From positions 1 through 5,320 of the forward strand of contig CAYPLH010000122.1 of the NCBI GenBank assembly GCA_964411505.1: a stretch of 5,320 bases of DNA. The letters are read 5' to 3'. The notes beneath the pieces were generated by a model, which was given only the letters and a program-made list of their open reading frames with translations, ran no database searches and was not told the DNA's origin. Shown one piece after another: positions 1-5,320 of this stretch. A program made the translations under genes and the position numbers. Within the stretch, counting starts at the first letter, position 1. The number at the start of each line of letters is the position of its first letter. This DNA comes from CAYPLH01 sp964411505 (GTDB taxonomy: Bacteria > Bacillota > Clostridia > CAYPLH01 > DUMO01).

Positions 1-2
1 GT

Positions 3-965
3 CTGACTAAAATAGAAACTACTTTTGATGGTGATACCGTTTGGTTATCTATTGACCAAATGGCAGAATTATTTCAACGCGATAAGTCTACAATCTCTCG
101 TCACATAAAAAACATATTTAATGAAGGTGAACTAATTCGAAATTCAGTTGTTGCAAAATTTGCAACAACTGCTGCTGACGGAAAAACATATCAAGTAGAC
201 TATTACAATTTAGATGTAATAATTTCAGTTGGATATCGTGTGAAATCTTTGCGAGGCACTCAGTTTAGAATTTGGGCAAGCAGTATTTTAAAGGGATATA
301 TGAAAAAGGGATTCGCCATGAATGATGACCTTTTAAAAAATAGTGGCGGTGGAATTTATTTTGATGAATTATTGGAACGTATTCGTGATATTCGTTCATC
401 AGAAAAAGTATTCTGGAGAAAAGTGCTTGATATTTATGCCACAAGTGTAGATTATAATCCAAGTACAGAAGTATCTACTTTGTTTTTTAAGACAGTACAG
501 AATAAAATGCACTGGGCAGCTCATGGACAAACTGCAGCAGAAAAGATTTATTACTCTGCAGATGCAGACAAGCCTTATATGGGGATGCTTAGTTTTAAAG
601 GAAATCGACCTAAACAATCAGATGCATTAGTGGCAAAAAACTATTGTACTGAGGAGGAGTTATCTGCATTAAACAGCATAGTTTCTGCTTATCTTGAATT
701 TGCTGAGATGCAAGCTCGTAGAAGAATACCTATGTATATGTCTGATTGGATTGAGACATTGGATGGATTTCTGCAATTGTCTAAGCATGAAATTTTAGCC
801 CATGCTGGAAAGATTAGTGCTAAGACTGCTGAACTAAAAGCAAAGGAAGAGTATAAGAAATATAAGGAGTTATATTTAGATGATGTTTCCAAGGTGGAAA
901 AAGATTATATCAAGGCTTTGGAAGATATGGAAGTGAAGTTATTAGGTGAGAGCGATAAAAAATAA
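3..965 (+). CDS. rhuM: RhuM family protein, 5'-truncated by the window edge
   Basis: The reading frame is open from base 3 to the TAA at 963-965, giving 320 visible residues. The first ATG at 60 is not the real start: the 19 codons before it encode LTKIETTFDGDTVWLSIDQ, which fits the conserved RhuM N-terminus (charged strand, then a VWL element leading into the MAELFQRDKSTISRHI helices). By family length, about 15-25 residues are missing upstream. The N-terminal AELF...STISRHIKNIF stretch resembles a DNA-binding helix-turn-helix. The middle has the family-typical segments YNLDVIISVGYRVKS, RIWAS and DELLERIRDIRSSEKVFWRKVLDIYATS. The C-terminus (about the last 60 residues) is lysine- and glutamate-rich and probably helical. 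RhuM is named from a Salmonella SPI-3 gene; its biochemical role is not established. Genes of this family often lie within or beside type I restriction-modification loci. The OLD nuclease gene follows on the same strand, so co-expression is plausible. Family assignment is confident; function is unknown. Confidence 0.9.
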   Translation: MTKIETTFDGDTVWLSIDQMAELFQRDKSTISRHIKNIFNEGELIRNSVVAKFATTAADGKTYQVDYYNLDVIISVGYRVKSLRGTQFRIWASSILKGYMKKGFAMNDDLLKNSGGGIYFDELLERIRDIRSSEKVFWRKVLDIYATSVDYNPSTEVSTLFFKTVQNKMHWAAHGQTAAEKIYYSADADKPYMGMLSFKGNRPKQSDALVAKNYCTEEELSALNSIVSAYLEFAEMQARRRIPMYMSDWIETLDGFLQLSKHEILAHAGKISAKTAELKAKEEYKKYKELYLDDVSKVEKDYIKALEDMEVKLLGESDKK

Positions 966-1096
966 ATATAGACTATAATAATAATGTTTAGTGCAATGGA
1001 AAATACTTTTATTGAAACAGATTTCTTAGAAAACTTTGTTTCCTAAATTAAGCCACATGTACACTGTGAGTAATTTTTATAAGGAGTGTTATATCA
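966..1096 (+). other. rhuM-OLD intergenic gap with a weak promoter candidate
   Basis: This 131-base AT-rich gap has no clear intrinsic terminator, so read-through from rhuM into the nuclease gene is possible. A weak promoter could be TTGTTT at 1036-1041 and TACACT at 1060-1065 with an 18-base spacer. A TATAAT at 974-979 has no good -35 partner. A short inverted repeat (GAAACA near 1014 and TGTTTC near 1037) is within chance for such sequence. The ribosome binding site AAGGAG at 1081-1086 lies 10 bases before the ATG at 1097 and supports that start. Confidence 0.3.
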
Positions 1097-3211
1097 ATGA
1101 TGAAATTAAAAAGATTTAAGGTTACAAATTTTCGCTCTATCATGGATAGCGGCTGGATTGAATGTGATAGCGTAACTTCGTTAGTTGGAATTAATGAAGC
1201 TGGAAAATCCAATATAATTTTAGCCCTTTGGAAGCTTAATCCAGTAAGAGATGGTGAAATTGACTCTCTTCATGATATGCCGGCTAAAGAGTATTCTTCA
1301 TGGCGTTCAATGACAGAAAAGATAGTTTTTGTTTCAGCAGATTATGAATTGGACAGTATGTTGATACATAAGGTTGTTGACCTATGCAAATGCGACAGGG
1401 ATGCGGCTTCAATTGTCAATATTCAACGACTCTACAGTGGAAAATACCGTGTATCATTTCCAAATTTCAAAAAAAATACAGAAATTGGCGCAGCTAAAAT
1501 AAAAGATATAGTTGAAATTGCAATTGCTGGGATAGATAAACTCGATGAGAAAACAAAAGCTGAAGCAGGAATAAAGTCAAAAGCGAATAAACTATATCAC
1601 GAAATTTTCGATTATATTTCCTCTAAAAACACCCTAAATCAGTCAGATTTTGAAGCGATCACTAAAATGTATCCAACTGGAATTACTAAATCTGTCACTT
1701 CTGAAATCTATCCTCATTTACAGGATGTGAAAAATTGTATAGAAAAAGAATTTTTAGTATTAAATCTTGCTAACCCTTCCGATAATAAAGAAGCTCGTCA
1801 GCTAATGTTAAGAGAAATGCCTTCATTTGTTTATTACTCTAACTATGGTAATCTTGATGCACAAATTTATTTACCGCATGCGATAAAATGGTTGGAAGGA
1901 GAGGAAGTCGCAGGAATAGATAATAGTGCAAAAGTTCGAACTTTGCGGGTATTGTTTGATTTTGTCAATCTAAATCCACAAGAAGTTTTAGACCTTGGTA
2001 AAGACCCTGTTAGAATTGTTTTAGATAATCATGGACGAGAAACAATTAAAAACCCCACTGATGAGGAAATTACTAAAGCAACTGAGCAAAAGGCAGCAAG
2101 AACTATTTTGCTAAATTCAGCTTCGACAGATTTAACGCTGAAGTTTAAAGAATGGTGGAAACAAGGTAACTATATTTTTCGTTTTCAAGCAGATGGCGAG
2201 TTCTTTAAAATCTGGGTTTCTGATGACAAACGTCCAGAAGAAATAGAGTTAGAAAGGCGCAGTACAGGTTTGCAATGGTTTCTTAGTTTTTTCTTGATTT
2301 TTCTTGTGGAAAGCCAAGAGGCACATAGAGGAGCAATACTTTTATTAGACGAAGCAGGACTTTCATTACATCCGCTTGCTCAGAGAGATTTAATAGCTTT
2401 TTTTGAGAATCTTTCAAAAACAAATCAGTTGATTTATACAACACATTCTCCATTTTTGGTTGATACATCTAATATAGATAGGGCCAAGGTCGTCTATTTT
2501 GATGATAATGGATTAACGGTAGTATCCAGTAACCTAAGAGCATCAGATGACAAATTGAATGAAAAATCTATATATGCTGTACATGCTGCTCTTGGATTAA
2601 GTGTTTCAGACATTCTCTTACAGGGGTGTCAGCCAATTATTGTTGAGGGACCATCAGATCAACACTGTTTTAATGCAATAAAGCTCTATCTTATTCGGAA
2701 TAAGAAGTATGCTCCTAATTTGGAGTTGGTTTTCATGCCATCTGGTGGAGTCCGTGGAGTTGCGGGGATTGTTAGCATTGTTGGTGGTAGAAGTGGTGAA
2801 TTACCATTAGTAATATTAGATGCTGATGGTAGTGGCAAATCCTCAAAAGCAAAACTTCAATCAGGTCTATATCAAAACCAAAAAGATGCAATTATAGATG
2901 TTGGCCAGTTTTTAGATTTAGAGAATGGAGAGATTGAGGATTTAATTCCACCTGAGTTAATGTTCCGACAGATTGACCGACTTTTTCGCGATGTAGAAGA
3001 TGAAATTTTTGAAGATATTTTTGAAAGAGGACAACCCATTGTTCCACAAATTGAGAAATTTGCTAAACAGTACAATATTAAATTGGATAAAGGCTGGAAA
3101 GTTGAAATAGCTAGAAGTGTAAAACAACAACTGCAAAGGTCGAAGGAAAATGTTGTTCCAGATGAATACATTCAAAAATGGATACAACTATTCAATAATT
3201 TTAATCGCTAA
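1097..3211 (+). CDS. OLD-family ATP-dependent endonuclease (ABC ATPase + TOPRIM)
   Basis: This complete 704-residue protein is a predicted ATPase-nuclease of the OLD family, which includes the P2 phage Old protein and GajA of Gabija. Residues 3-14 (KLKRFKVTNFRS) are the usual first strand of SMC/RecF-like ATPases. Walker A is GINEAGKS at 31-38. A long insert, partly helical, separates it from the ABC-like signature RRSTG at 387-391. Walker B is AILLLDE at 413-419, followed by the D-loop LSLHP at 422-426 and the H-loop histidine H450 in TTHSPF. A TOPRIM nuclease domain follows: IIVEGPSD with E517 and D521, LDADG with D575 and D577, and EIEDL with E614 and D615. All expected catalytic acids are visible, so the protein should be active. 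Known relatives cut DNA with divalent metal ions under nucleotide control and act against phage or foreign DNA. AAGGAG at 1081-1086 supports the start; a second ATG at 1100 is an alternative. No helicase gene follows, which argues against standard Gabija. The biological target is inferred, not shown. Confidence 0.93.
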   Translation: MMKLKRFKVTNFRSIMDSGWIECDSVTSLVGINEAGKSNIILALWKLNPVRDGEIDSLHDMPAKEYSSWRSMTEKIVFVSADYELDSMLIHKVVDLCKCDRDAASIVNIQRLYSGKYRVSFPNFKKNTEIGAAKIKDIVEIAIAGIDKLDEKTKAEAGIKSKANKLYHEIFDYISSKNTLNQSDFEAITKMYPTGITKSVTSEIYPHLQDVKNCIEKEFLVLNLANPSDNKEARQLMLREMPSFVYYSNYGNLDAQIYLPHAIKWLEGEEVAGIDNSAKVRTLRVLFDFVNLNPQEVLDLGKDPVRIVLDNHGRETIKNPTDEEITKATEQKAARTILLNSASTDLTLKFKEWWKQGNYIFRFQADGEFFKIWVSDDKRPEEIELERRSTGLQWFLSFFLIFLVESQEAHRGAILLLDEAGLSLHPLAQRDLIAFFENLSKTNQLIYTTHSPFLVDTSNIDRAKVVYFDDNGLTVVSSNLRASDDKLNEKSIYAVHAALGLSVSDILLQGCQPIIVEGPSDQHCFNAIKLYLIRNKKYAPNLELVFMPSGGVRGVAGIVSIVGGRSGELPLVILDADGSGKSSKAKLQSGLYQNQKDAIIDVGQFLDLENGEIEDLIPPELMFRQIDRLFRDVEDEIFEDIFERGQPIVPQIEKFAKQYNIKLDKGWKVEIARSVKQQLQRSKENVVPDEYIQKWIQLFNNFNR

Positions 3212-3310
3212 TTTTTATGTGCATAAGTTGCATAGAATGAAGATTTCCAATTTATGTGTCTAATAAGTAAAATAATTAAGTCTTTTATAAAGTTATTGAA
3301 TCAGTTAGAA

Positions 3311-3360
3311 GAAGCTCAGTCGTTGCGCTTCATTCGCAAAGGTACCGGGTTCAACCCGAA
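3311..3360 (+). other. tRNA-like remnant or hairpin cluster
   Basis: The stretch contains AGCTCAGT (D-arm-like) at 3313-3320, a perfect 5-base stem with a 7-base loop (TTGCG, CTTCATT, CGCAA at 3323-3339) resembling an anticodon arm, and GGTTCAACCC (T-loop-like) at 3348-3357. The order matches a tRNA. However, the D-arm is far too short, the T-stem does not pair in the canonical register (CCGGG against CGAAT) and no acceptor stem is seen. CGGGTT and AACCCG at 3346-3358 do form a near-perfect palindrome. It cannot be a functional tRNA. It could be a decayed tRNA piece, an integration-site relic or coincidence. Confidence 0.25.
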
Positions 3361-3380
3361 TTTTGTCGAATATTGTCGAA
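3361..3380 (+). repeat. 10-base tandem direct repeat
   Basis: TTTTGTCGAA is followed directly by TATTGTCGAA, with one mismatch in ten. It sits just after the tRNA-like stretch. One helical turn of period could suit a protein binding site, but two copies are too few to say more. Confidence 0.45.
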
Positions 3381-3661
3381 CGTATATGTAGTTCACAAAA
3401 GAATATTCCTCGTTTGTTAGCATAACTAATATAATATAATTGCACCGTATAGTATTAGTGACTACATTACCTATTACATAAAACTAACCAACTAACAGAT
3501 ACAACGAAGAGTAGCAAATATATTTACAATTATAGTTGTATTAGAGATATTATTACTTTTTTATCTTGTAAAAATTAGGATAACGAATTGGACATGTTTC
3601 CACATAGCGGGCACGTTGAGTGCGTGGTATTGATTACAAGAGTAAAAGAGTGAGTGTGTAA

Positions 3662-3686
3662 AAAAGCCTTATATATCAAGGCTTTT
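3662..3686 (-). terminator. Intrinsic terminator-like hairpin, best on the minus strand
   Basis: AAAAGCCTT (3662-3670) and AAGGCTTTT (3678-3686) are perfect 9-base inverted arms around a 7-base loop. On the minus strand the stem runs into six T (complement of A 3660-3665, partly within the stem), the classic intrinsic terminator shape. On the + strand only four T end the stem, so it may work in both directions but more weakly. No minus-strand gene ends here, so it is an orphan: a relic of a lost gene or the end of an unseen small RNA. Confidence 0.55.
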
Positions 3687-3693
3687 AGCACAC

Positions 3694-3710
3694 ATGGGTG
3701 TAAAACCCAT
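3694..3710. repeat. Short hairpin next to the terminator-like stem
   Basis: ATGGGT and ACCCAT form a 6-base stem with loop GTAAA, only 7 bases after the 3662-3686 hairpin. No T-run follows in either direction, so it is not a terminator on its own. It may belong to the same structured RNA or mobile-element end as its neighbour. Confidence 0.4.
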
Positions 3711-3775
3711 TGAACGAAAATGAGATTTTTTCGCTTCGCGGGAACAAGTCCATCAAGGCGCTTTTTGATAGTCAA

Positions 3776-3831
3776 GTGGTCAGGTTAGATGTTTTTTCGG
3801 AAGTTTTTGAGTGTGTGGTCAGGTTGGATGT
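3776..3831 (+). repeat. 17-base direct repeat, two copies 39 bases apart
   Basis: Copy 1 at 3776-3792 is GTGGTCAGGTTAGATGT and copy 2 at 3815-3831 is GTGGTCAGGTTGGATGT, differing at one base. They lie roughly 50-110 bases upstream of the XRE promoter -35 box. They could be regulator binding sites or parts of a mobile-element end. Nothing in the sequence decides between these. Confidence 0.65.
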
Positions 3832-3856
3832 AGATAGAATCAAAATCCTAATCGCT

Positions 3857-3896
3857 TGTCATAAAAAATTTAAAAATTACTATTGATTTTATGACA
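3857..3896. promoter_or_regulatory. Operator-like inverted repeat over the XRE promoter
   Basis: TGTCATAAAA (3857-3866) and its exact reverse complement TTTTATGACA (3887-3896) flank a 20-base AT-rich spacer. The arms are 30 bases apart centre to centre, about three helical turns, so they face the same side of the DNA. The right arm overlaps the end of the -35 box and the promoter spacer; the left arm is just upstream of -35. The repeat lies upstream of the expected transcription start, so it would act as DNA rather than RNA. The likely binder is the XRE protein encoded next, by analogy with autoregulated XRE-ImmA pairs; this is inferred. Confidence 0.6.
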
Positions 3897-3911
3897 CGAA
3901 CCGCATATAAT
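3883..3911 (+). promoter_or_regulatory. Sigma-A-type promoter of the XRE-ImmA/IrrE-PIN operon
   Basis: TTGATT at 3883-3888 and a perfect TATAAT at 3906-3911 are separated by an optimal 17 bases. Transcription should begin near 3918, giving a very short leader before the ATG at 3936. The promoter is embedded in the inverted repeat, as expected for an autorepressed operon. Confidence 0.8.
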
Positions 3912-3935
3912 AGTAGTACAGAAGGAGGGATTATC

Positions 3936-4289
3936 ATGGAAAATACAATGTTGAGAATTGGTGAAAATTTAAAAAGTTTAAGAGAGCAAAGCGGTTTTAC
4001 GCAAAGTAACCTTGCTAAGTATTTAAATGTTGATCAAAGTTTAATATCTAAAATCGAAAAAAATGAACGCTCTATGACTTCAGATATGCTTGATAAGTTA
4101 TCTGCATTATTTGGAGTAGCAGCAGAGAACTTTAACCAAGATTCAATCCAAGCAAATCAAATTTCATTTGCGCTCAGGGCCAGTGAGATTAACGAAGATG
4201 ATTTAGAGACAATTAGCGCCATAAATCGAATTGCTTTAAACTTAAATTTTATGACACGATTGTTGGGAGGCCATAAAATTGGTAGATAA
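3936..4289 (+). CDS. XRE-family helix-turn-helix transcriptional regulator
   Basis: This 117-residue protein is a predicted DNA-binding repressor. Residues 8-62 form a typical five-helix XRE domain: IGENLKSLREQSGFTQSNLAKYLNV, then the recognition-helix region DQSLISKIEKNER, and LDKLSALFGV. The C-terminal half (about 65-117) is probably helical and may serve dimerisation or peptidase recognition. The start at 3936 is chosen because AAGGAGG at 3922-3928 lies 7 bases before it. An earlier in-frame ATG at 3891 lies inside the promoter, upstream of the expected transcript start, and cannot be used. The 3' end overlaps the peptidase gene by 11 bases, a sign of translational coupling. By analogy with ImmR and DdrO, it should repress its own operon and be inactivated by the neighbouring peptidase. 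The target sites and the cleavage are inferred. Confidence 0.9.
   Translation: MENTMLRIGENLKSLREQSGFTQSNLAKYLNVDQSLISKIEKNERSMTSDMLDKLSALFGVAAENFNQDSIQANQISFALRASEINEDDLETISAINRIALNLNFMTRLLGGHKIGR
4245..4280 (+). promoter_or_regulatory. Inverted repeat enclosing the peptidase ribosome binding site
   Basis: AATTTTATG (4245-4253) and CATAAAATT (4272-4280) are perfect 9-base arms around an 18-base loop that holds GGGAGG (4265-4270). The right arm reaches into the TTG start. The left arm belongs to ATTTTATGACACGA, a 14-base exact copy of 3886-3899 in the promoter. It could be an additional repressor site inside the operon, or a weak RNA hairpin that limits translation of the peptidase. The left arm is within coding sequence, so chance remains possible. 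Confidence 0.4.
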
Positions 4290-5034
4290 ACTAGACCTTT
4301 GCACAAAAGCATTAACTTTACGAAAAGAGCTAGGTGAAGACACTACATCACCAGTCGACATTTTTTCATTGGCTCACACAATCATACAACTAACTTTAGT
4401 TTTTTATCCAATGGGTGACCATTTAAGCGGAATGTGTATTAAGAATGATGGCAATCCAGTGATTGCCATTAATTCTTCTATGTCTGTTGGCAGACAACGG
4501 TTTTCAATGGCGCACGAATTATATCACTTATATTATGATGAGAATAAACAATCGACGGTATGTGCAATAAAAATAGGAACGGGCAATGAGACTGAAAAGG
4601 CTGCCGACCAGTTTGCTTCCTACTTTCTCATGCCACCAGTTGCTTTATCTGAAACACTCAAAAAAATACATGGTACGTCAACGGACAATTTAGGAATAAA
4701 AGAAATTGTTAAGCTGGAACAATATTTTGGGGTAAGCAGACAAGCACTTTTGTGTAGGTTAATCGAAGATAATAAACTGACCCCTCAACAGGCTGATCAA
4801 TTCAGGCAAGGAGTTATTCGTTCAGCGGTAAATTTGGGTTATGATGACGCTCTTTACAAACCTCTTCCGGAGGATAAGCAATACAAAACATACGGATATT
4901 ATATTCAACAAGCTGAAGAGTTACTTCAAAAGGATCTTGTCTCAACTGGCAAATATGAGCAACTATTGTTGACTGCCTTTAGACCTGATCTTGTCTATGG
5001 TGATGAATTCGAAGGGGGCGAATTAAATGATTGA
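4279..5034 (+). CDS. ImmA/IrrE family zinc metallopeptidase
   Basis: This 251-residue protein is a predicted cytoplasmic zinc endopeptidase of the ImmA/IrrE (COG2856) family. The active site HExxH is HELYH at 79-83 within RFSMAHELYHL. The third zinc ligand is probably E106 in EKAADQFASYFLMP, which matches the family pattern ExxAxxFAxxLLMP. Residues 140-165 (KEIVKLEQYFGVSRQALLCRL) match the family's usual helical segment after the catalytic core, where a protein chooses or positions its substrate. The C-terminal 70 residues are less conserved in type. The TTG start at 4279 has GGGAGG at 4265-4270, 8 bases upstream, and overlaps the XRE gene by 11 bases; the next gene overlaps its end by 8 bases. 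Known relatives cleave their partner XRE repressor in response to DNA damage or a peptide signal (ImmA of ICEBs1, IrrE of Deinococcus). That role here is inferred from context. Confidence 0.92.
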   Translation: MVDKLDLCTKALTLRKELGEDTTSPVDIFSLAHTIIQLTLVFYPMGDHLSGMCIKNDGNPVIAINSSMSVGRQRFSMAHELYHLYYDENKQSTVCAIKIGTGNETEKAADQFASYFLMPPVALSETLKKIHGTSTDNLGIKEIVKLEQYFGVSRQALLCRLIEDNKLTPQQADQFRQGVIRSAVNLGYDDALYKPLPEDKQYKTYGYYIQQAEELLQKDLVSTGKYEQLLLTAFRPDLVYGDEFEGGELND

Positions 5035-5320
5035 TTCGCTTTTCTTTGATAGTGACTGTATTTCAGCGTTTTTATGGGTAAACAAGCAAAACTTATTAGC
5101 TTTACTTTATCCGGGTATGGTGGTGATTCCAAAGCCAGCGTATGATGAATTGTCGTATCCAACTACCCCTCACTTAAAACAACGAATTGATTACTTAATT
5201 AGCAATAATCAAGCCAGTTTAGCAACCATCGATATTGGTAGTGATGCATATACTTTGTATCAAAAACTTACAACCTCACCAGACGAAGGACATAAGATAA
5301 TTGGTCCAGGAGAAGCCGCC
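5027..5320 (+). CDS. PIN-like domain protein (putative RNase), 3'-truncated by window edge
   Basis: An open frame begins with ATG at 5027 and runs to the window end, giving 98 residues without a stop. AAGGGGG at 5012-5018 lies 8 bases upstream, and the ATG overlaps the peptidase stop by 8 bases, so the three genes are translationally coupled. The N-terminus LFFDSDCISAFLWV has the hydrophobic strand followed by acidic D8 and D10 expected of a PIN nuclease. E41 in AYDELS is placed like the second conserved acid. IGPGEAA at 92-98 matches the GxGEA motif that carries the third acid (E96) in VapC-like and DUF3368-like PIN proteins. PIN proteins usually cleave RNA and often are toxins, with the neighbouring DNA-binding protein as partner. 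The C-terminal third, including the last catalytic aspartate, is outside the window. Fold assignment is from motifs only; activity and toxicity are not shown. Confidence 0.75.
   Translation, partial: MIDSLFFDSDCISAFLWVNKQNLLALLYPGMVVIPKPAYDELSYPTTPHLKQRIDYLISNNQASLATIDIGSDAYTLYQKLTTSPDEGHKIIGPGEAA

Larger units (their letters stand above)
3212..3856. other. Gene-poor junction region between two cassettes
   Basis: About 645 bases lie between the nuclease stop and the operator region of the XRE operon. No reading frame on either strand is convincing. Several local structures occur: a tRNA-like stretch, a 10-base tandem repeat at 3361-3380 (TTTTGTCGAA, TATTGTCGAA), two hairpins and a 17-base direct repeat, each listed separately. 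A TTGTTA (3414-3419) to TATAAT (3435-3440) pair has a 15-base spacer, shorter than the preferred 17, and no gene follows it. There is no obvious terminator directly after the nuclease gene. The mix of isolated structured pieces without genes fits an insertion or recombination scar between independently acquired modules, but that is inference. Confidence 0.5.

Noticed and set aside
2283..3187. Minus-strand open frames within the OLD gene
   Set aside because: They are antisense to conserved ATPase and TOPRIM coding sequence, with no ribosome binding sites or recognisable domains.
1097..3211. Gabija GajA or PARIS AriA identity for the ATPase-nuclease
   Set aside because: No UvrD-like helicase follows, as Gabija would need, and PARIS normally splits ATPase and TOPRIM between two proteins. 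The general OLD-family call is all the sequence supports.
3377..3394. GAAC...GTTC as a LexA/DinR box
   Set aside because: The Gram-positive SOS box needs GAAC and GTTC four bases apart; here they are nine bases apart, and no gene start follows.
3414..3440. TTGTTA and TATAAT as a promoter in the junction region
   Set aside because: The spacer is only 15 bases and no gene or clear RNA follows; the boxes are likely by chance in AT-rich sequence.
3575..3775. Minus-strand open frame of 66 codons with one CPLCG motif that recalls the zinc finger start of some transposases
   Set aside because: It runs through the terminator-like hairpin, has only one CxxC pair near its end, no recognisable transposase core and no good ribosome binding site. 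It could overlay a decayed element but is not supported as a gene.
3891..3935. Upstream in-frame ATG at 3891 as the XRE start
   Set aside because: It lies between the -35 and -10 boxes, before the expected transcript start, and has no ribosome binding site. ATG 3936 has AAGGAGG at the right distance.
1..5320. CRISPR array
   Set aside because: No regularly spaced repeats of suitable length occur; the only longer direct repeat is a two-copy 17-mer.

Overview
The window is AT-rich with strong AGGAGG-type ribosome binding sites, an alternative TTG start and gene families common in low-GC Gram-positive bacteria. A Firmicutes host, perhaps a member of the Lactobacillales, is the best guess, but no gene here fixes the species. 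The content is accessory: there are no housekeeping genes, and the two gene clusters are of types usually found in defence islands, prophages and other mobile elements.

Left part (1-3211). The window opens inside a RhuM-family gene whose first codons lie upstream. After a 131-base gap comes a complete 704-codon OLD-family nuclease gene, with an ABC-type ATPase joined to a TOPRIM nuclease domain. Both genes are on the + strand. No UvrD-like helicase gene (GajB) follows, so this is not a standard two-gene Gabija system as far as the window shows. OLD nucleases are known or suspected anti-phage effectors, and RhuM genes often lie among restriction-modification and other defence genes.

Middle part (3212-3935). 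About 720 bases carry no convincing gene. They hold a tRNA-like remnant or hairpin cluster near 3311-3380, a hairpin at 3662-3686 best read as a minus-strand terminator, a second hairpin at 3694-3710, a 17-base direct repeat (3776-3792 and 3815-3831) and finally a well-formed promoter with an operator-like inverted repeat. This looks like a junction between two independently acquired cassettes.

Right part (3936-5320). Three tightly overlapping + strand genes form one operon: a 117-residue XRE-type repressor, a 251-residue ImmA/IrrE-family zinc metallopeptidase and the first 98 residues of a PIN-like nuclease domain protein that runs off the window. From known ImmA-ImmR and IrrE-DdrO pairs, the expected logic is that the repressor holds down its own promoter and the peptidase cleaves it on a stress signal, raising expression of the operon and its possible RNase. 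A 10-base motif (TGTCATAAAA) occurs twice as an inverted pair in the promoter and a third time just before the peptidase start. This suggests a self-regulated switch and is the most interesting signal in the window.
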